This document shows, one piece after another, positions 52,690-64,000 of a DNA stretch of 64,000 nucleotides. Where the stretch lies: contig CM075760.1 in the NCBI GenBank assembly GCA_037974335.1, positions 53,775,890 through 53,839,889 of the forward strand. The letters run 5' to 3'. A program made the position numbers and the translations under genes. The notes beneath the pieces are model-generated. The model saw only the letters and a program-made list of their open reading frames with translations, ran no database searches and was not told where the DNA came from. Position 1 is the first letter of the stretch; each line of letters starts with the position of its first letter. This DNA comes from Prionace glauca. Lineage: Eukaryota; Chordata; Chondrichthyes; Carcharhiniformes; Carcharhinidae.

Positions 52690-53535
52690 TTTGAAATTAC
52701 AACAGTTAGACAAAATGCTTAATTTAGTGGGAATCAGGGCAAAATCAATTCCCTCTGCATGCGGCACAATAACAGTTGCAATCTGCAAAGTTTCGTGTTG
52801 ATTTGAATTCGTTTTATTCATTCTTTATGGCGTGCACATTGGATAAACAGAATGAGCTATCAAGATACAAGGAAAGCATTTCTCCCTTCTTTATAGTTAT
52901 CTAAAATGAAGTGTGTGTTACTCGGCATAATGATAATTACCTGATGACATAATTATACATCGATGTGAGAAACCTGTCACTTTTTCAGTCGCGCTGGCAA
53001 AATGCTTTTTCCAAACCATTTATTTTGCACGGACAACACAAACTGACGCCAACTTCAATAAAAAAATTGGAAAATATTAATCTGTCAGTTTGTTTGCCCA
53101 TTGTAAGTTTGTATCGTCCAGGTATCCTTCACAACTTAAGCTCCAAAGACCTTAGTGCATCAAAGTGCAGCAACGTTTATCTACTATACGTTTGGATGGA
53201 ATTAAAATCTGATAACTACATCAGTGGTGTACATTAATCCCTAAATGCAATCTCCAGGCAATAACTCCCATGGGCAATGGCGAACAATGTTCGCATAGAG
53301 TGGATGATAACAAAAGGGCAAATAGCCACCCGACCTCCTGCTGCAAACTTTCATCCCTGACAACGGTATTCAATATTCACACTTCAGCAACCGGGTCCCA
53401 GGTCCAGCTATCGAGTGACTGAACCTCTCTGTGACTCACAAAGGCCGGCGCCTGCAGTAAGTGAACGCCGCCAGCAGATGGTGATATTGCATTATTTTCG
53501 TCACGAGACAGTGACATTCCCGTTTCAACTCACAA
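52690..53535. other. No gene visible
   Basis: Homologous to 36050-36905; no V exon or RSS recognised. The homology ends at 53535, where the P4-type unit starts. Confidence 0.45.
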
Positions 53536-53679
53536 CCCATCAACCGAGAGAGTACGTGAACAATGGGCCGAATGGTCTCTGTTAATGTTACAACAATTTA
53601 CGGTTCCAAGATTATGAACGGCTCTTTTCAATTAGAAAGACGCCACAGCACAATTCTTGCAAAACAATTTACTTTGTTG

Positions 53680-53880
53680 CTGCAGTGAGGAAGGAGATGC
53701 TCGGAAGCAGTGACGGTTCAAATGGTTTCTGGGTTGAGAAACAGCCAATTGCTGAGTGGCACCGTGAGAAACGTCAGATACCGATATCCCATAATTATCG
53801 AATCGGTGACAGTGTGGCCCTTCGGTCTCACATTGAATGGGGGAATGTGAAGCTCTCGCCGCTCCTCTCCCTCCCCAACA
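53680..53880 (+). promoter_or_regulatory. C-family V promoter
   Basis: AACAGCCAATTGCTGAG with a CCAAT box at about 53742-53752, about 210 bp before the ATG, followed by a conserved block 'ccgatatcccataattatcg'. Conserved in all C copies including relicts. Confidence 0.5.
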
Positions 53881-53959
53881 TTCAGAGTCTGGGCCTCAGC
53901 TGCAAGTCCCAGTTTAGAGAGTAGATCCTGATTGATGCTCTTGTGTATCTTCATCAATC

Positions 53960-54388
53960 ATGAAGAGAAATCCCCGCAAAGAGCTACTTCCAGTTGGAGC
54001 TCTGATGCTGCTGATATTGTGTGAGTTTATTGATTTACTCAGACTGATTATTTTTAACAATCTCTTCGTAACGTATAGTTTATGAGTGATTTTCTTCTGT
54101 TCACAGCCGTTCAGTGTGAGGATCAGAGCTCCCATCCTGAGCAGGTCGTGTCTCGGGAAGGGGAGCGGGTTGAACTCAAGTGTCGGCTCTCTGTTGCTAC
54201 AGGCGATGCAATAGCCTGGTACAGACAAACACTGAGAGAACCTCCGGCATTTATCGCCTCCATTTACCAGGGGAATTCGACCAAAGGAAGTTACACACTG
54301 TCCTTTGACCGAGTAAAGAATTCCAACACCATTTCTATAGATGAGACGACGGTTCTGTTCTCTGGAATGTATCTCTGTGCGAAGCAGA
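53960..54388 (+). CDS. C-family TCR V segment (intact)
   Basis: Leader exon 53960-54020 (MKRNPRKELLPVGALMLLIL) ends T|GTGAGT; intron 86 bp; V exon 54107-54388 after tgttcacag, reading SVQCEDQSSHPEQVVS. C23 is in LKCRLS, W41 in IAWYRQTLRE, C104 in SGMYLCAKQ. No stops. It is the only intact C-family member; the copies at 8577 and 18264 are shifted and four relicts are fragmented. The J-proximal FR3 lacks the usual DSA motif (VLFSGMYLC). Could be TRAV or TRDV. Confidence 0.85.
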
Positions 54389-54427
54389 CACAGTGAGACA
54401 AAGAGCGGATCCCCCTGTACAATATCC
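54389..54427 (+). other. 23-RSS with weak nonamer
   Basis: Heptamer CACAGTG (54389-54395), 23-bp spacer, nonamer position ACAATATCC (54419-54427). The nonamer has lost the A-run. Confidence 0.75.
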
Positions 54428-54848
54428 TGTTCACTGCTGTGTCTCCGCTGCACTTTTAAGTTTTCTGCAATTCAGAAATGCCGTTGATGTTCTTGAATGT
54501 TACTTTCCCACATTTAATGTTCTATCTAGATAGCGATCTAACATCCTAAAATTGTCATTAAAGATGCAGATTATCGAAGCATATTAAGTTTAAAAAAAAA
54601 CTGTTTCGCTGTTCCAAAAGCTAATTAAAGAGGCAGGCAGAAAAAAATGTCTGTCAATTATCTAAATAAATATTGTAGAAAAAGATAGGTAAATAGACAG
54701 ATTGATAAGAGGTAGAGATGTTCAGAGTCAGATGCAGACAGATAGGTGGATAGACTGATCGTTAACTTCCTTTTGCCAGTATGCGTAAGAACATTATTTA
54801 ATTATCCCTGTATGTATCTTTATATTAATTTTGTTCTTGTTTTCACAG

Positions 54849-55128
54849 CTGTGTCTTGTCACTCGAAGACACTTCAGATATCGATGTATCGGGTAAATCA
54901 AGGACAGACCATCTCTCTCCATCACAATATTACTGTTACTGGGAATGAGTTTGTATTTTGATACCGACAATTCACTGATCAATCTCCAGAGTATCTCGTT
55001 TCCACATTCAGAAATGAAACAACTGAGGGAAGATTTAAAGTATCTGTGGACAGTGAGGAAGGATCCACCGGTCTCACTGTTAACACGGTCGACCTGTGTG
55101 ATGCTGTGGTGGATACAGTGCAGTGAGA
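54849..55128 (+). pseudogene. E-family V pseudogene
   Basis: Acceptor tttcacag then AVSCHSKTLQISMY, SLHHN at position 23, and TGA at the W41 codon (FVF*YRQ). The C104 region is out of frame, again with AGT instead of TGT. Heptamer CACAGTG (55129-55135), spacer 23, nonamer AAAATAACT (55159-55167). Inverted copy of 7822-8101. No leader exon identified. Confidence 0.75.
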
Positions 55129-55169
55129 CACAGTGAAACAGAGAGATGCAAAGCCTGAAAAATAACTCA

Positions 55170-57080
55170 CTCGACATGGGGACTGTGGAGCCAAAAATCC
55201 CATGGCCGTTGGCAGAGAGCATGTTTCAAGCCATATCGATAGAAAATGTTCTTCTTGTGAGTTATATGATGGAATTAAAACAATATATTTTATTGTTTCT
55301 AACAATAGAACTTGCAGAAAAACCCACATTAGAAATATACAAATTACTCCTTGACTCATCAGAAAACAGACAAATGATCTTGTATCAATATCAAGCAGCA
55401 AATGGAGAAAACTAAAAACAATAACAAAGGTATCAGATATAGAAGTAATAACATCGAAGTAATAAAACCCATAATAAACTGCCGCAATATAAACCCAGCG
55501 ATATCATACAACAACATTCGAGAACAACATAGAGGATCATTGCTTCACTGATGACGTCCCCTTTCGCTAAACCTTGTAGAACCGTCAGTTCCCCCTGTAA
55601 CAGGTGACAGCTGGAGTTACAGGAAATATCTGTGCGTCTTCTCACCACAAACCGCAGTGAATTTAGAGCAAGAGCTTGTAAGTGAATTACGGAAGACCCA
55701 GCACAGAAGGTCTTCTGGACAAGAAGTTTTGGGTGCGGCCTTCTGGCTACTGAGATGTGTTCTTCACCTCGTCACCAAATGTTGAACATCACGGTCTCAA
55801 TTCTTCTAATATACCTAATGACAGGTGGTGAGAACAGGAGAGTTTCCTGCTCACACATACTGCAGGAGGTAATGAAAACCACTGCAGTAATTTGTCTGGC
55901 AGAATCATGGAGCAATCTAATGGAAATCTGTGGTCACTTAGCACCACGTCAGGGCATGATGCAGAGGATGAGGTGGGGACAGGAGGTTCAGAGAGTGATC
56001 TCTATGCAGCATTGTATTCTAATGCCATTGGGTAATTTGAGTAAGACGTTCAGGACAATATGGATCGTCCAAATGGCTCCTCAATGTAGCAGAAAGAGAA
56101 AGAGCGAGGCTGGGAGGAAAGGGAGAAAGAGAGGGGGAAAGGTGTCCATTATTTGGTTCAAATTTGTGACAAGTTCAATGAAACCGGCACATATTTAAAT
56201 TCCCTAATCCCTTTACTCCAGGGTCAGAGTGACGAGAATTTCTCATTGAGAATTAAACATTCCCACTGCCTCCTGCGGCGATGAAGTTTGTAACCACAAC
56301 AACTATAATGAAAATGAAATTCCTTAGGTTCGCAAGTCCCATTTGACCTCTGGAGTCTGTGAAAGGCGCTACATCATTAAAAGTACGATCTCTTTTTTCG
56401 AGGGATACCTGTTTGTACAGGTTGCGTTCATTGCCTTCCTGTTTCCAAGGGGAACCGATAATGTTTATCTTTAAGTTCATTTTCGTTATTTCAGTTTGTT
56501 TTTTTTCCAGAATAGGTTAATGAATGGTCACCACGCACTGGGACTTCACGGATTCTTTCTTCAGTCCCTTCAGAGATTCTTTCCCCTCCAGGAGAAACCG
56601 GCAGTCTATCCGGAACCACACTCCGGGAACTTACCGAGGAGACAGCGCAGTGTTTAGAAATGCTGCACCGTCAGAGCTCTCAGCCTCTCGATGACCTGTT
56701 AAATCTGGGGTACCGTCTTCCCTCTCAGGTGGAGGTGCCACATGGTCACTGTTTCCAAAAACAGCAAGAGAGACATCCTGTTCGGTATCTGTTCACCAAT
56801 CACAATTACTGAGACTACAATATTACTGAATGAAACAATGTGCTGATTCCAAATTAGCTGCTGTATTTACCACCTAAAACACTTCGGGACATTAAAATTT
56901 ATAAATATTCTCATACTCATTCTCTTAAGTCTCCCGATGTTTTAATTTTGCAATATATTTGTTATTCATAAAAATATTCTCAGTAAAAAATGAGAAATCA
57001 CCACGATTTCAGGTTCCATTTCAGACTCACTCTGATCCAATGTTTGCCTCACGCTCCGTTACGTTGCGTGAGGCTCTGAG
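55170..57080. other. Flank between E and D V segments
   Basis: No gene supported. The site at 55848-55870 is the empty counterpart of the P3 LINE insertion. Frames at 55146-55415 and 55755-56198 have no recognisable domain. Confidence 0.5.
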
Positions 57081-57119
57081 AGTTTTTGTACAGGTTCAGC
57101 CCAGCTCTGAGTCTCTGTG
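57081..57119 (-). other. 23-RSS with variant heptamer CACAGAG
   Basis: Minus strand: heptamer CACAGAG (57119-57113), 23-bp spacer, nonamer ACAAAAACT (57089-57081). Confidence 0.85.
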
Positions 57120-58031
57120 GGTCTCAGTGCGCAGTAATACACCCCGGAGTCTGTCAGCTCTGTTTCAGACACTTGCAGCGGGACGGTGCGGGTTGTATCA
57201 TTGAGCTTCGCTGAAAAACGGTCCCCTGTGGATGCCTCTGTGTTGTATCTGTCTCTCCTCAGCAGAAACTCCATGGACCCGCTGGAATACTGTCGGTACC
57301 AGAATAAATCAGGATTGCTATCACTTGTAGCTGTGTAATTACAGAGTAACTGAACAACATCTCCTTCAGTGACGGTGACTGCAGCCGGTGTCTGTGAAAC
57401 AGAATCTCCTCCACAATGTCCTGTAAGAACGCAAAGAAATATTAAACCAAACAATTCGATTTCACTCTGCCCCCAAGCCCACCCCGAGCCCCCCAACCCC
57501 ACCCCTCACCCCCAGAATCTGCCGTATTCTTGAACAATAATCTCAGAAAGAAATCACACAGCACAACAAAATATATATTTCACAGTTCAGCCGCTGGAAA
57601 GAGGTGTTTGTAGCGTTTAAATAAAACTTCCACCATAAACATTCCGTTCTTTCTAAAGATCAGTTCCTCGCCTTCAGTCCCTATAACTGGAAACAGCTCT
57701 CGGTCTGTCTGTTTGAAATGTGGCGTTTGCCAAACTCATCCACTGGTATCAGAGGAGCTTCAATCTGAGCCCAACTCATTCTCATTCCAAGGGGGAATTG
57801 TGCCTAATCCCAACAATGCTCAGTGTTGAGACCAGCGAGATCCTGATAATTTTTCGATGTTGTGATCAATCCATTCCCTGATCACTCACCCACTCCCACT
57901 TGCATTGAGCGAACCGCCTGACAGAATATATTATGTGGTAGTGATGTATAACACAGAATTGAGCAACCTGTGAACCTACCAGTTAAAAGAACAGTCGCTA
58001 TGATGAATACATACAAAGTAACAGGAGACAT
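57120..58031 (-). CDS. D-family TCR alpha/delta V segment (intact)
   Basis: Leader exon 57980-58031 (MSPVTLYVFIIATVLLT), V exon 57120-57420 (GHCGGDSVSQTPAAV). C23 (LLCNYT), W41 (LFWYRQYSS), C104 (GVYYCALRP). The V exon is 301 nt, two codons shorter than the other copies in the CDR2-FR3 stretch (RDRYNTEAST). Most diverged of the three D copies, with changes concentrated in the CDR1 (SDSNPD) and CDR2 areas. No defects. Confidence 0.88.
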
Positions 58032-58737
58032 GTTTGCAGAGAGCGGAAGCGGATTTGACCAGAATGGGTTGAAGTGTTTTAGTCAAGAGCTGGGAAGAGG
58101 TTGAGTCATATCCGGGCCCACGTTGATTGGTTCACCACTGAAAACATCATCAGATAACATCCAATTGGCTTCAAGCTCCTTTGATCTCCAATTCAAGCAA
58201 TAAACACACAGTTCATTCATTTCCAATTCGGCCTCTTGGCGGAAGGACAATAGCATAAAAATGAATTTGGTCATCCCAGTACAAAGGATTACATTCCTCT
58301 TCAGCCGTCATTTCAGGCAACGACCGGTCCCCCGAGTCTTGATGGCTCTGTTCCCTCATGGAGAATGACAGCATTCATCCTTACAGCAACATAATGGTTT
58401 GTTTTCAATCATGTTTGGGATAGCAGCTATGATGCGGGAGAGGATGAATGTTTAGCTGAAACATCTACTTCATAACAGGGGATGGAATAATGAATGGGCT
58501 GCGATATTTCCATTTCATGTTCCCTCACTTTGTAACTTTGTAGTTTATGAAATCCTCTTTCAGACAAGGAAATATATCATGCCTCCCCATTCAACAACTG
58601 GTTAATCTGCAAGTTTCATTGTGATAAATAATAAAATGTGTTTTAAGTCCATCATGTTACTTGCAACCAGAACATTTTATATCGATATTGTTTGATATAG
58701 CAATACCGATACAAAACAAAGTAGTCCCTGTCAGTGT

Positions 58738-58838
58738 TTGAAGTCTCATAACACCAAATTAAAGTCCAATAGATTTATTTGGTAGCACAAACCACTAGCT
58801 TTCGGAGCGCTGCCCCTTTATCAGGCGAATGGGAGTTC
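58738..58838 (-). mobile_element. Half of foldback repeat in C-relict
   Basis: Copy of 46395-46486 and 3969-4065 at the same junction. Confidence 0.55.
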
Positions 58839-59338
58839 TGTCTGTACCAGGATATGGTGTCGTTTGTAAAAACGGAGCGCCGACTGCTAGGTTCAACCCG
58901 GTCGAACCAGCCTGCTCATGTTGGGAGCTCTGACGCTCTTTACTCCGAGGGTAGTTCTTCACTCAGAGGGTAGTAAGGGTGTGGAATGCCCTGCCTGCAG
59001 CAGTTGTGGACTCGCCAACTTTAAGGGCGTTCAAATGGTCAGTGGATACACATATGGATAACATTGGAATAGTTTAGGTTCGAGGGTCATTAGATTGGTT
59101 CCACTGGTCGGCACAACATCGAGGGCCGAAGGGCCTGTACTGCGCTGGAATGTTCTATGTTCTATGACACTAACCGGCTATGAACAAAGATCACTCACAA
59201 ACTACATGGTGTGAAGAAATTGTTAAAAACAACAGATCTGATTAGAAAACTCAACTCACACAATAGCAGCAGGGTCAGAGCTCCAAGAGGAAACAGGTAT
59301 TTGGTTGGGAGGGGGGCAGTGGGAGGGGATTGCTTCAT
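58839..59338 (-). pseudogene. C-family V relict in P4
   Basis: Leader ATG at 59338, shortened C-rich tract, intron, V stub, LINE tail (58955-59168) and FR1-FR2 remnant (58839-58945). No FR3 or RSS. The C-rich tract differs in length among all four relicts. Confidence 0.7.
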
Positions 59339-59639
59339 GATAATAAAGGTGCACAAGAAGATCAATCCGGGTCTGATTTTCAGACTGGGACTTGCAGCCG
59401 GGGCCTGGACTCTGAAATGTGGGAAGGGAAAGGAGAGGCGAGAGTTTTCCATTCCCCCCTTCAATGTGAGACTGAGGGTCCACATTGTCACCGATTGGAC
59501 TGTTATGGGATGTCGGTCTCTGACGTTGCTCACGGTGCCAATGAGCGATTGGCTGTTTCTCAAACCATTGTCCACTTGAACCGTCAATGACCCCCCGGCC
59601 CTCTCTGCACCCTGTGTGCAGCAGCAGAGTACATTGTTT

Positions 59640-61853
59640 CACAACGGCTGTGCTCTGTTATCCTTCTAAATGAACAGAGCAGTTCATCGTCTGAGAATTA
59701 TAGAGTCTTAAAGAACAAACAGACGCCAGTCGGCCCTTTGCTCGCGTACTGTCTCTGCTGAAGGGTATCCACTTATTCCTAACCAACAGCTTGCTTTCAA
59801 TATTAATTATATATATATTTCTCATTCCGTTTACTGCCCAAATATTAAATATCTTAGTAAATTACTTCTACATTATGTCTCCATTACAGATTGGCATGGA
59901 TCATCGCAATTTCTAACATCGTCTGCTCAAAACACAAGTTTTCTAATCGCTCCCTCCACTTTCATAGAGTTAGCCTGAAATGCTGCCATCCATTCACCCC
60001 CTGCGAGACCAGCCGGATTAATTCTGTTTCTTCTTAACCTTTTCCAAACTTGAATTGATCGGGTAGAAGTCTGCCAACCACTTCTGAACAGAGATTCTGT
60101 TCTGTCCGGTGTGGGGGTGAAAATGCCCCAGTTGATCAAGTGGCACTCCCCTCAACACTGTGCTTCCTTATCCCAACTCCACGTTTTCCAGTGTCTCACA
60201 CACTGTCTGTCAGGTTAACACTGAAAGAGGAAAGAGTCTCCCGCTCAGCACTGCACATTCTCAACCCAACTCTATCTTTCCCAATCTCTCTCACACACTG
60301 TCTCTGAGGTTAACACGAAACGAACGAAGAATCAATAAACTGATCCAAGTGGTGCGAACTGTGCTCGCGAGAATGGTGTGTTCAGCGTTAGACTTGTAGC
60401 CTTACTTTCTGAAATCTGTGTTGTGAGTAAATATTTGATTATTGATATGTTTAATGTCATTGGCAGCTTCTTCTCCTTCTGACCCGAGTCCTTTCTCTCC
60501 TTTGATTCAGTAAAATAATAATTACTTCTTATTTTCTGGCTCATTTCCTCTAGTTTTTGTTTTGCTATGGGTTAAACAGAGGCAGCATTTTCATGAACTG
60601 AGTTGTATGTCTGTTAGTTACAGAATTGCATTCATTCACCTGTCTGAACAATCCCGCCAAATGGGGACATTTGGTTTCCCGCATTTATCATATTCAGTCT
60701 ATAAATTGTTGCATTATTTGATTTATTTTATAGCGATAGGGTGGGTTGGATGGTGGTGGGTGGATGGGGTGAGAGTTCTCCTGAGAAGGAGATACCCAAT
60801 ATTAAGCAATAGAATGAACAGGTTGAGAGAGAGTCTGTATCATATGACGCATGCTGTGTCTGTAACTCTGCAGACGGAAACACCCACTTTTGGGGCAGAA
60901 ATTGCCCCTCCCACTGCGCTGCAGGTCCAACAAACCCCGGACGAGAGAATAACATGCCCAATTACAGAAGGCAGTCAATATGGGTCAGAGCGCCAGCAGC
61001 AAAGACAGCTGACAATGCTGCTGTTATTTCTTCATATTTTCAATTCAGAACAGCGAAGAGTTTGTAACCAGTGCGCCCCTGACGGAAGTTCTGAAACTTT
61101 CAATGTTGGGATAACGAGCAAAGTGCAAATTTATCAATGGGGCAACTTCCAGTGCCCGAATTTTAGGAGATATGTTTCAGAAAATTCAGCCGTTTAAATA
61201 TCTCGTAAATACTAAACATTAGTTACTAGTAGGACTTAGACGTCGCTGGCTGGCCAGCATTTATCGCCCATCCTTATTTGCCCTTCGAGAGCAGTTGAGA
61301 GTCAACCACATTGCTGTGGATCTGGAATCACATGTAGACCAGACTAGGTAAGGGCGGCAGATTTCCTTCCCGAAAGGACATGAGTTAATCAGATGAGTTT
61401 TCAGACAATGGTTTCATGGTCATCAGTAAATTCTGAATTCCGGCTCTCCCCAACACGAACTGAGTTTCTGGATTAATAGTTTCGCGATAATATCACGGAG
61501 CCACCCCCTCTTTATTTATGATATCACTTGATTTTTACTCTGTCTATTACACGCGGTACTTTTCAATCTCGATCTCTATTTCAACAACTTCCTCATTTTC
61601 TGTCCACTCCTCCGACAATAACTGAAACTTCCTCTGTCCTGTTTTCCAATCACTCAGTTTAGTTTACATGCTCCCTCTTTCCTCTTCACCATTTCTGTTT
61701 TCAACTCTCTTCATTTCTGACGGAATTTTAATAATTAGATTCTATATTTTATTTTCAGTTGCGCTCATTTCCTTTTTTGACTATTTTAAAATAATCCCAT
61801 CACTCACTCTGCCGACATTGCAGACACACAGAGTGGATCTCACAGTCGATGCA
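59640..61853. other. Spacer between C-relict and A V in P4
   Basis: No gene supported; the old interspersed repeat lies at about 61245-61425. The 211-residue frame at 60562-61197 is longer here than in P2 and P3 only because stops differ. Confidence 0.5.
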
Positions 61854-61892
61854 GGTTTTTGTATGGGACCCCCCCGTGTTTGTTACACTGTG
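61854..61892 (-). other. 23-RSS of A-family V
   Basis: Minus strand: heptamer CACAGTG (61892-61886), 23-bp spacer, nonamer ACAAAAACC (61862-61854). Confidence 0.92.
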
Positions 61893-62225
61893 GCTCACGG
61901 CACAGAGATAGGTGGCGGTATCTGTAACTCTGGCGTCTCTCACAATCAGGGCACTGAATTTGGAGCCTTCCCCGATTGAGGCAGTGATCCTCTCGCTTTG
62001 ATCGGTTCCTCTTCTGGCCATCACCAGATGCTGGGGTGGCTGATTCGGGGACTGTCTGTACCAATGCAAGCTGTTAAACGTAGTGGTGGTGGTGCAGTTG
62101 ATGGATATGGTTTCCTCTTCGCTGACAACCTCCCACCGAGGGAGCTGCATCACCTCATCTGCTCCAGTCAATCCCGTGAAGATCAGAGTGAAAAGCAGCA
62201 AAGAGAATCTGTAAATTCGGAACAT
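61893..62225 (-). CDS. A-family single-exon TCR V segment (intact)
   Basis: ATG at 62225 opens MFRIYRFSLLLFTLIFTGLT, no leader intron, then GADEVMQLPRW. C23 (SINC), W41 (LHWYRQSPN), C104 (TYLCAVS). Open frame, consensus RSS. Pairs head to head with the B pseudogene at 62725. Confidence 0.88.
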
Positions 62226-62724
62226 TTTTCAGATCAAATGAAATTCCTGCTCAAGCAATTGTCCAAGGAGTTCAGTTTAGAATTCGGATATGTATATAAT
62301 ATTCACACGAAATAACAAGGAGCCAAAAACCCGCTCCAGTTGTAACTGTGGCGTCTCTCTGTGGAGCTGATGAAAGAAGCTGAGACTCGAGCTTTATCCG
62401 CTCACGGATGTCGATTCTACTGGAATCAGAGATGGAGAATTGAAACCGGAATAAATAAACCCCATCGGTAACCCCATGTTTCCGGTTACAAATCTCGCCC
62501 CACGTGTCTAACTAGGAAACCATTCTCCCTATCAGAACATTGACTGAACCCAGCTCAGGGTGAATCCATTCACTGGCTGCCGGCTCACCAGCTACTAACC
62601 CCACAGCACCACCGCGGACACAAGGAAATGCAGTGAGAGCATCCCGTGGCAAAATATACAGGGTCAAGTTTGAAACGGATGTTTTCAAATATCCAATTCC
62701 TGTTTTACAGAACAGGCAAAGGAA
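62226..62724. promoter_or_regulatory. Divergent A/B promoter in P4
   Basis: 499 bp between ATGs; CACGTG at 62501-62506; TTTCCGGTTA at about 62479. Confidence 0.55.
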
Positions 62725-63185
62725 ATGCTCAACATTTGGACTGTTTGGAGAATATTCATAACATGTAATTGTGAACCAAACACATTTCATATTTACTTTA
62801 ATTTTAAAAACGTGATTTAAAATTAAATTTTAAGTATTCAGACGGTCTGATTTATTTCTGTTTGAGCAGGTTTTTCAGATCTGAGTCATGGAGATTCTGT
62901 CACTCTGTCGCTATCCTCAGGATGAAAGACGAAAGAAGAAACATTGAGTTTAACCTGTACCTATGATATTACAATGATCAACTACATTTTATCCTGATAC
63001 CGGCAACACTCAGCGAAACAGCGTCTATTTGTATTGAGGAAAAATTAGATATTTGTTGAAGATATAACAAATCTTGTTGAAAGCCGTTTCCCTGGAGACC
63101 TTCAGACGTCGAGTAAATTCACCAGTTTGACTATCTCTGGTCTGCAGCTGACTGACGCTGCCGTGTATCACTGCGCTTTCAGTCT
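62725..63185 (+). pseudogene. B-family V pseudogene
   Basis: Leader exon 62725-62764 with donor T|GTAATT; V exon from 62879. TGA in FR1 and TGA at the W41 codon. C104 kept (VYHCAFS). Heptamer CATCGTC (63186-63192), 23-bp spacer, nonamer ACAAAACCT (63216-63224). Confidence 0.85.
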
Positions 63186-63224
63186 CATCGTCATGGAAAT
63201 CAGTCTGACTGATGTACAAAACCT

Positions 63225-64000
63225 GCCTTAAACTATCGGTTGAAACCGTGTCTGCTGCACAGAATCGTGGGAAGATGCAGCCACAATGTAACAGTCAGCC
63301 AGGCAAGAATCCTCATTAACCTGGGATCAGCCTTCACCCAAGTGTTTCCAGTATCCGGCCACTTCAGTCATCGTGCCTCTTTGAGTCTGTGAGATCAGTC
63401 AGTGGTGAGTTGGCTGATATTTCAGGAAACACCTCGAGCTGGACTGCTTTCACCACCTCGATAGGGGAACGGTTGCCCTTTTCCAGATGGGATTGTGGAA
63501 ACGAAACCCTGCTCTGTAAATTGGCAGCTGCAAATTCTGGCTTGCTCATAGTAATAAAAACATTCCAGCATTAAGGAAACATTCTGTAGTTCACTGGTCA
63601 TTCGGGGAATCCTATTCTCAATGTTTGTTTTAAAGATCACAGTCGCTTCCTTGTGAAATCTCTTCATTGAGTATACACTTCCTCTGAAGCTGCAAAACTC
63701 TTGTCGGATCAAATAAATCCAGACCACAGCTCCCCGGAAAAAGGCTTCAAAACCTGATGGGGATTGAGTTGCTGAATATTAGACAGACACCGGAACTGGC
63801 TCAAATGACAATTACTAAACCAAAGAGATCAAATACATTTAAGAAGGTCAGCGATAGTCCAACTGCGAGTTGAAATTAACCAATGCAATTCCTCAAATGT
63901 TCCTTATCTCTTGTTGAGGTTGTGTTTTGTTCTGATATTTCAGGAAGGCACCTGCGTCTCTCTGAGTGAAGAGTGAATTATTCTTTCTGTTTATCGGTGC
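63225..64000. other. 3' flank of B-family V to window end
   Basis: Matches 33770-34980 (without its private insertion) and 50876-51640. The window stops just before the place where the F pseudogene lies in P2 and P3. Confidence 0.6.

Larger units (their letters stand above)
41930..53535. repeat. Duplicon P3
   Basis: Colinear with P4 from 55610 on: flank, D V, C-relict, A V and B V, followed by F pseudogene and orphan leader as in P2. Specific differences are a LINE fragment (42167-43127) and a SINE (45600-45936). The D-to-A start distance is 4539 bp; subtracting the SINE and its 5-bp duplication gives 4197, matching P1 (4196) and P4 (4194). Confidence 0.85.
53540..64000. repeat. Duplicon P4
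   Basis: Colinear inverted counterpart of 1-9290 and tandem relative of P3. Order C V, E V, flank, D V, C-relict, A V, B V; continues past the window end towards an F pseudogene as in P2 and P3. Confidence 0.85.

Noticed and set aside
60562-61197. 211-residue frame (also 31108-31524, 48190-48747 and, inverted, 1841-2230) between C-relict and A V
   Set aside because: Present in all duplicons but with different lengths and stops; persistence reflects recent duplication, not coding constraint. No signal peptide or domain is seen.
1-64000. D, J or constant-region segments of the TCR locus
   Set aside because: I looked for FGxG with a 12-bp-spacer signal and for C-domain motifs and saw none; every RSS found has a spacer of about 23 bp and follows a V. 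A motif scan would be needed for a firm negative.
1-64000. CRISPR arrays, bacterial operons or prokaryotic mobile elements
   Set aside because: Split genes with GT-AG introns, RSS and vertebrate LINE/SINE content show eukaryotic DNA; the tandem repeats present have no spacer-repeat structure.

Overview
The window reads as vertebrate, most likely elasmobranch (shark-type), germline DNA from the variable-gene region of a T-cell receptor alpha/delta locus. Two things point to this. First, it holds more than 25 V segments or V remnants built as leader exon, phase-1 intron, V exon with C23/W41/C104, and a 23-bp-spacer recombination signal sequence (RSS). Their ends read CAV, CAL, CAF, CAI and CAK, typical of TCR alpha/delta. 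Second, the interspersed repeats (tRNA-derived SINEs with a 'gtagcacagtggttagcac' head, CR1-like LINE tails ending in TTCTATG or TTCTTATG runs, and a foldback repeat) are ones I associate with shark genomes. No D, J or C segments were found.

For description I sort the V segments into sequence families. A is a single-exon V (ADEVMQLP). B is SHGDSV. C is QCEDQSS. D is GDSVSQTP. E is a family lacking both disulfide cysteines. F exists only as pseudogenes (CAIE/CAAE). Singletons lie at 13.2 kb (+), 16.2 kb (-) and 41.2 kb (+). Complete reading frames with usable RSS are: D at 4775 (+), 44418 (-) and 57120 (-); singletons at 13219 (+) and 41188 (+); B at 24407 (-) and 28619 (+); A at 32438, 49544 and 61893 (all -); C at 53960 (+, weak nonamer). 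The rest are broken or lack an essential residue.

Layout. P1 (1-9290) is a colinear inverted copy of P4 (about 53540-62800); in both, the order is C, E, D, C-relict, A, B. P3 (about 41930-53530) is a tandem relative of P4, and P2 (about 29545-36900) a shorter relative. Older, more diverged copies of parts of the unit lie at 16.5-18.6 kb (E and C) and 24.4-27.0 kb (B, A and an orphan C promoter). Between these blocks sit a two-exon GPR139-like G-protein-coupled receptor gene (18858-21056), three tRNA genes (Ile-UAU with intron, Asn-GUU, Gln-UUG; 38762-40625), a 33-bp minisatellite (11.76-12.06 kb), a pyrimidine-only repeat (9.32-9.58 kb) and several LINE/SINE insertions.

How the parts work together. 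The V segments are substrates for RAG joining to downstream D/J segments outside the window. Because V segments lie on both strands, some would join by inversion and others by deletion. A and B families always form a head-to-head pair; where both start codons are present they are exactly 499 bp apart, sharing one promoter with a conserved CACGTG and an ACCGGAAA motif. The copy number appears to have grown by repeated segmental duplication, which can be ordered with shared and private transposon insertions.
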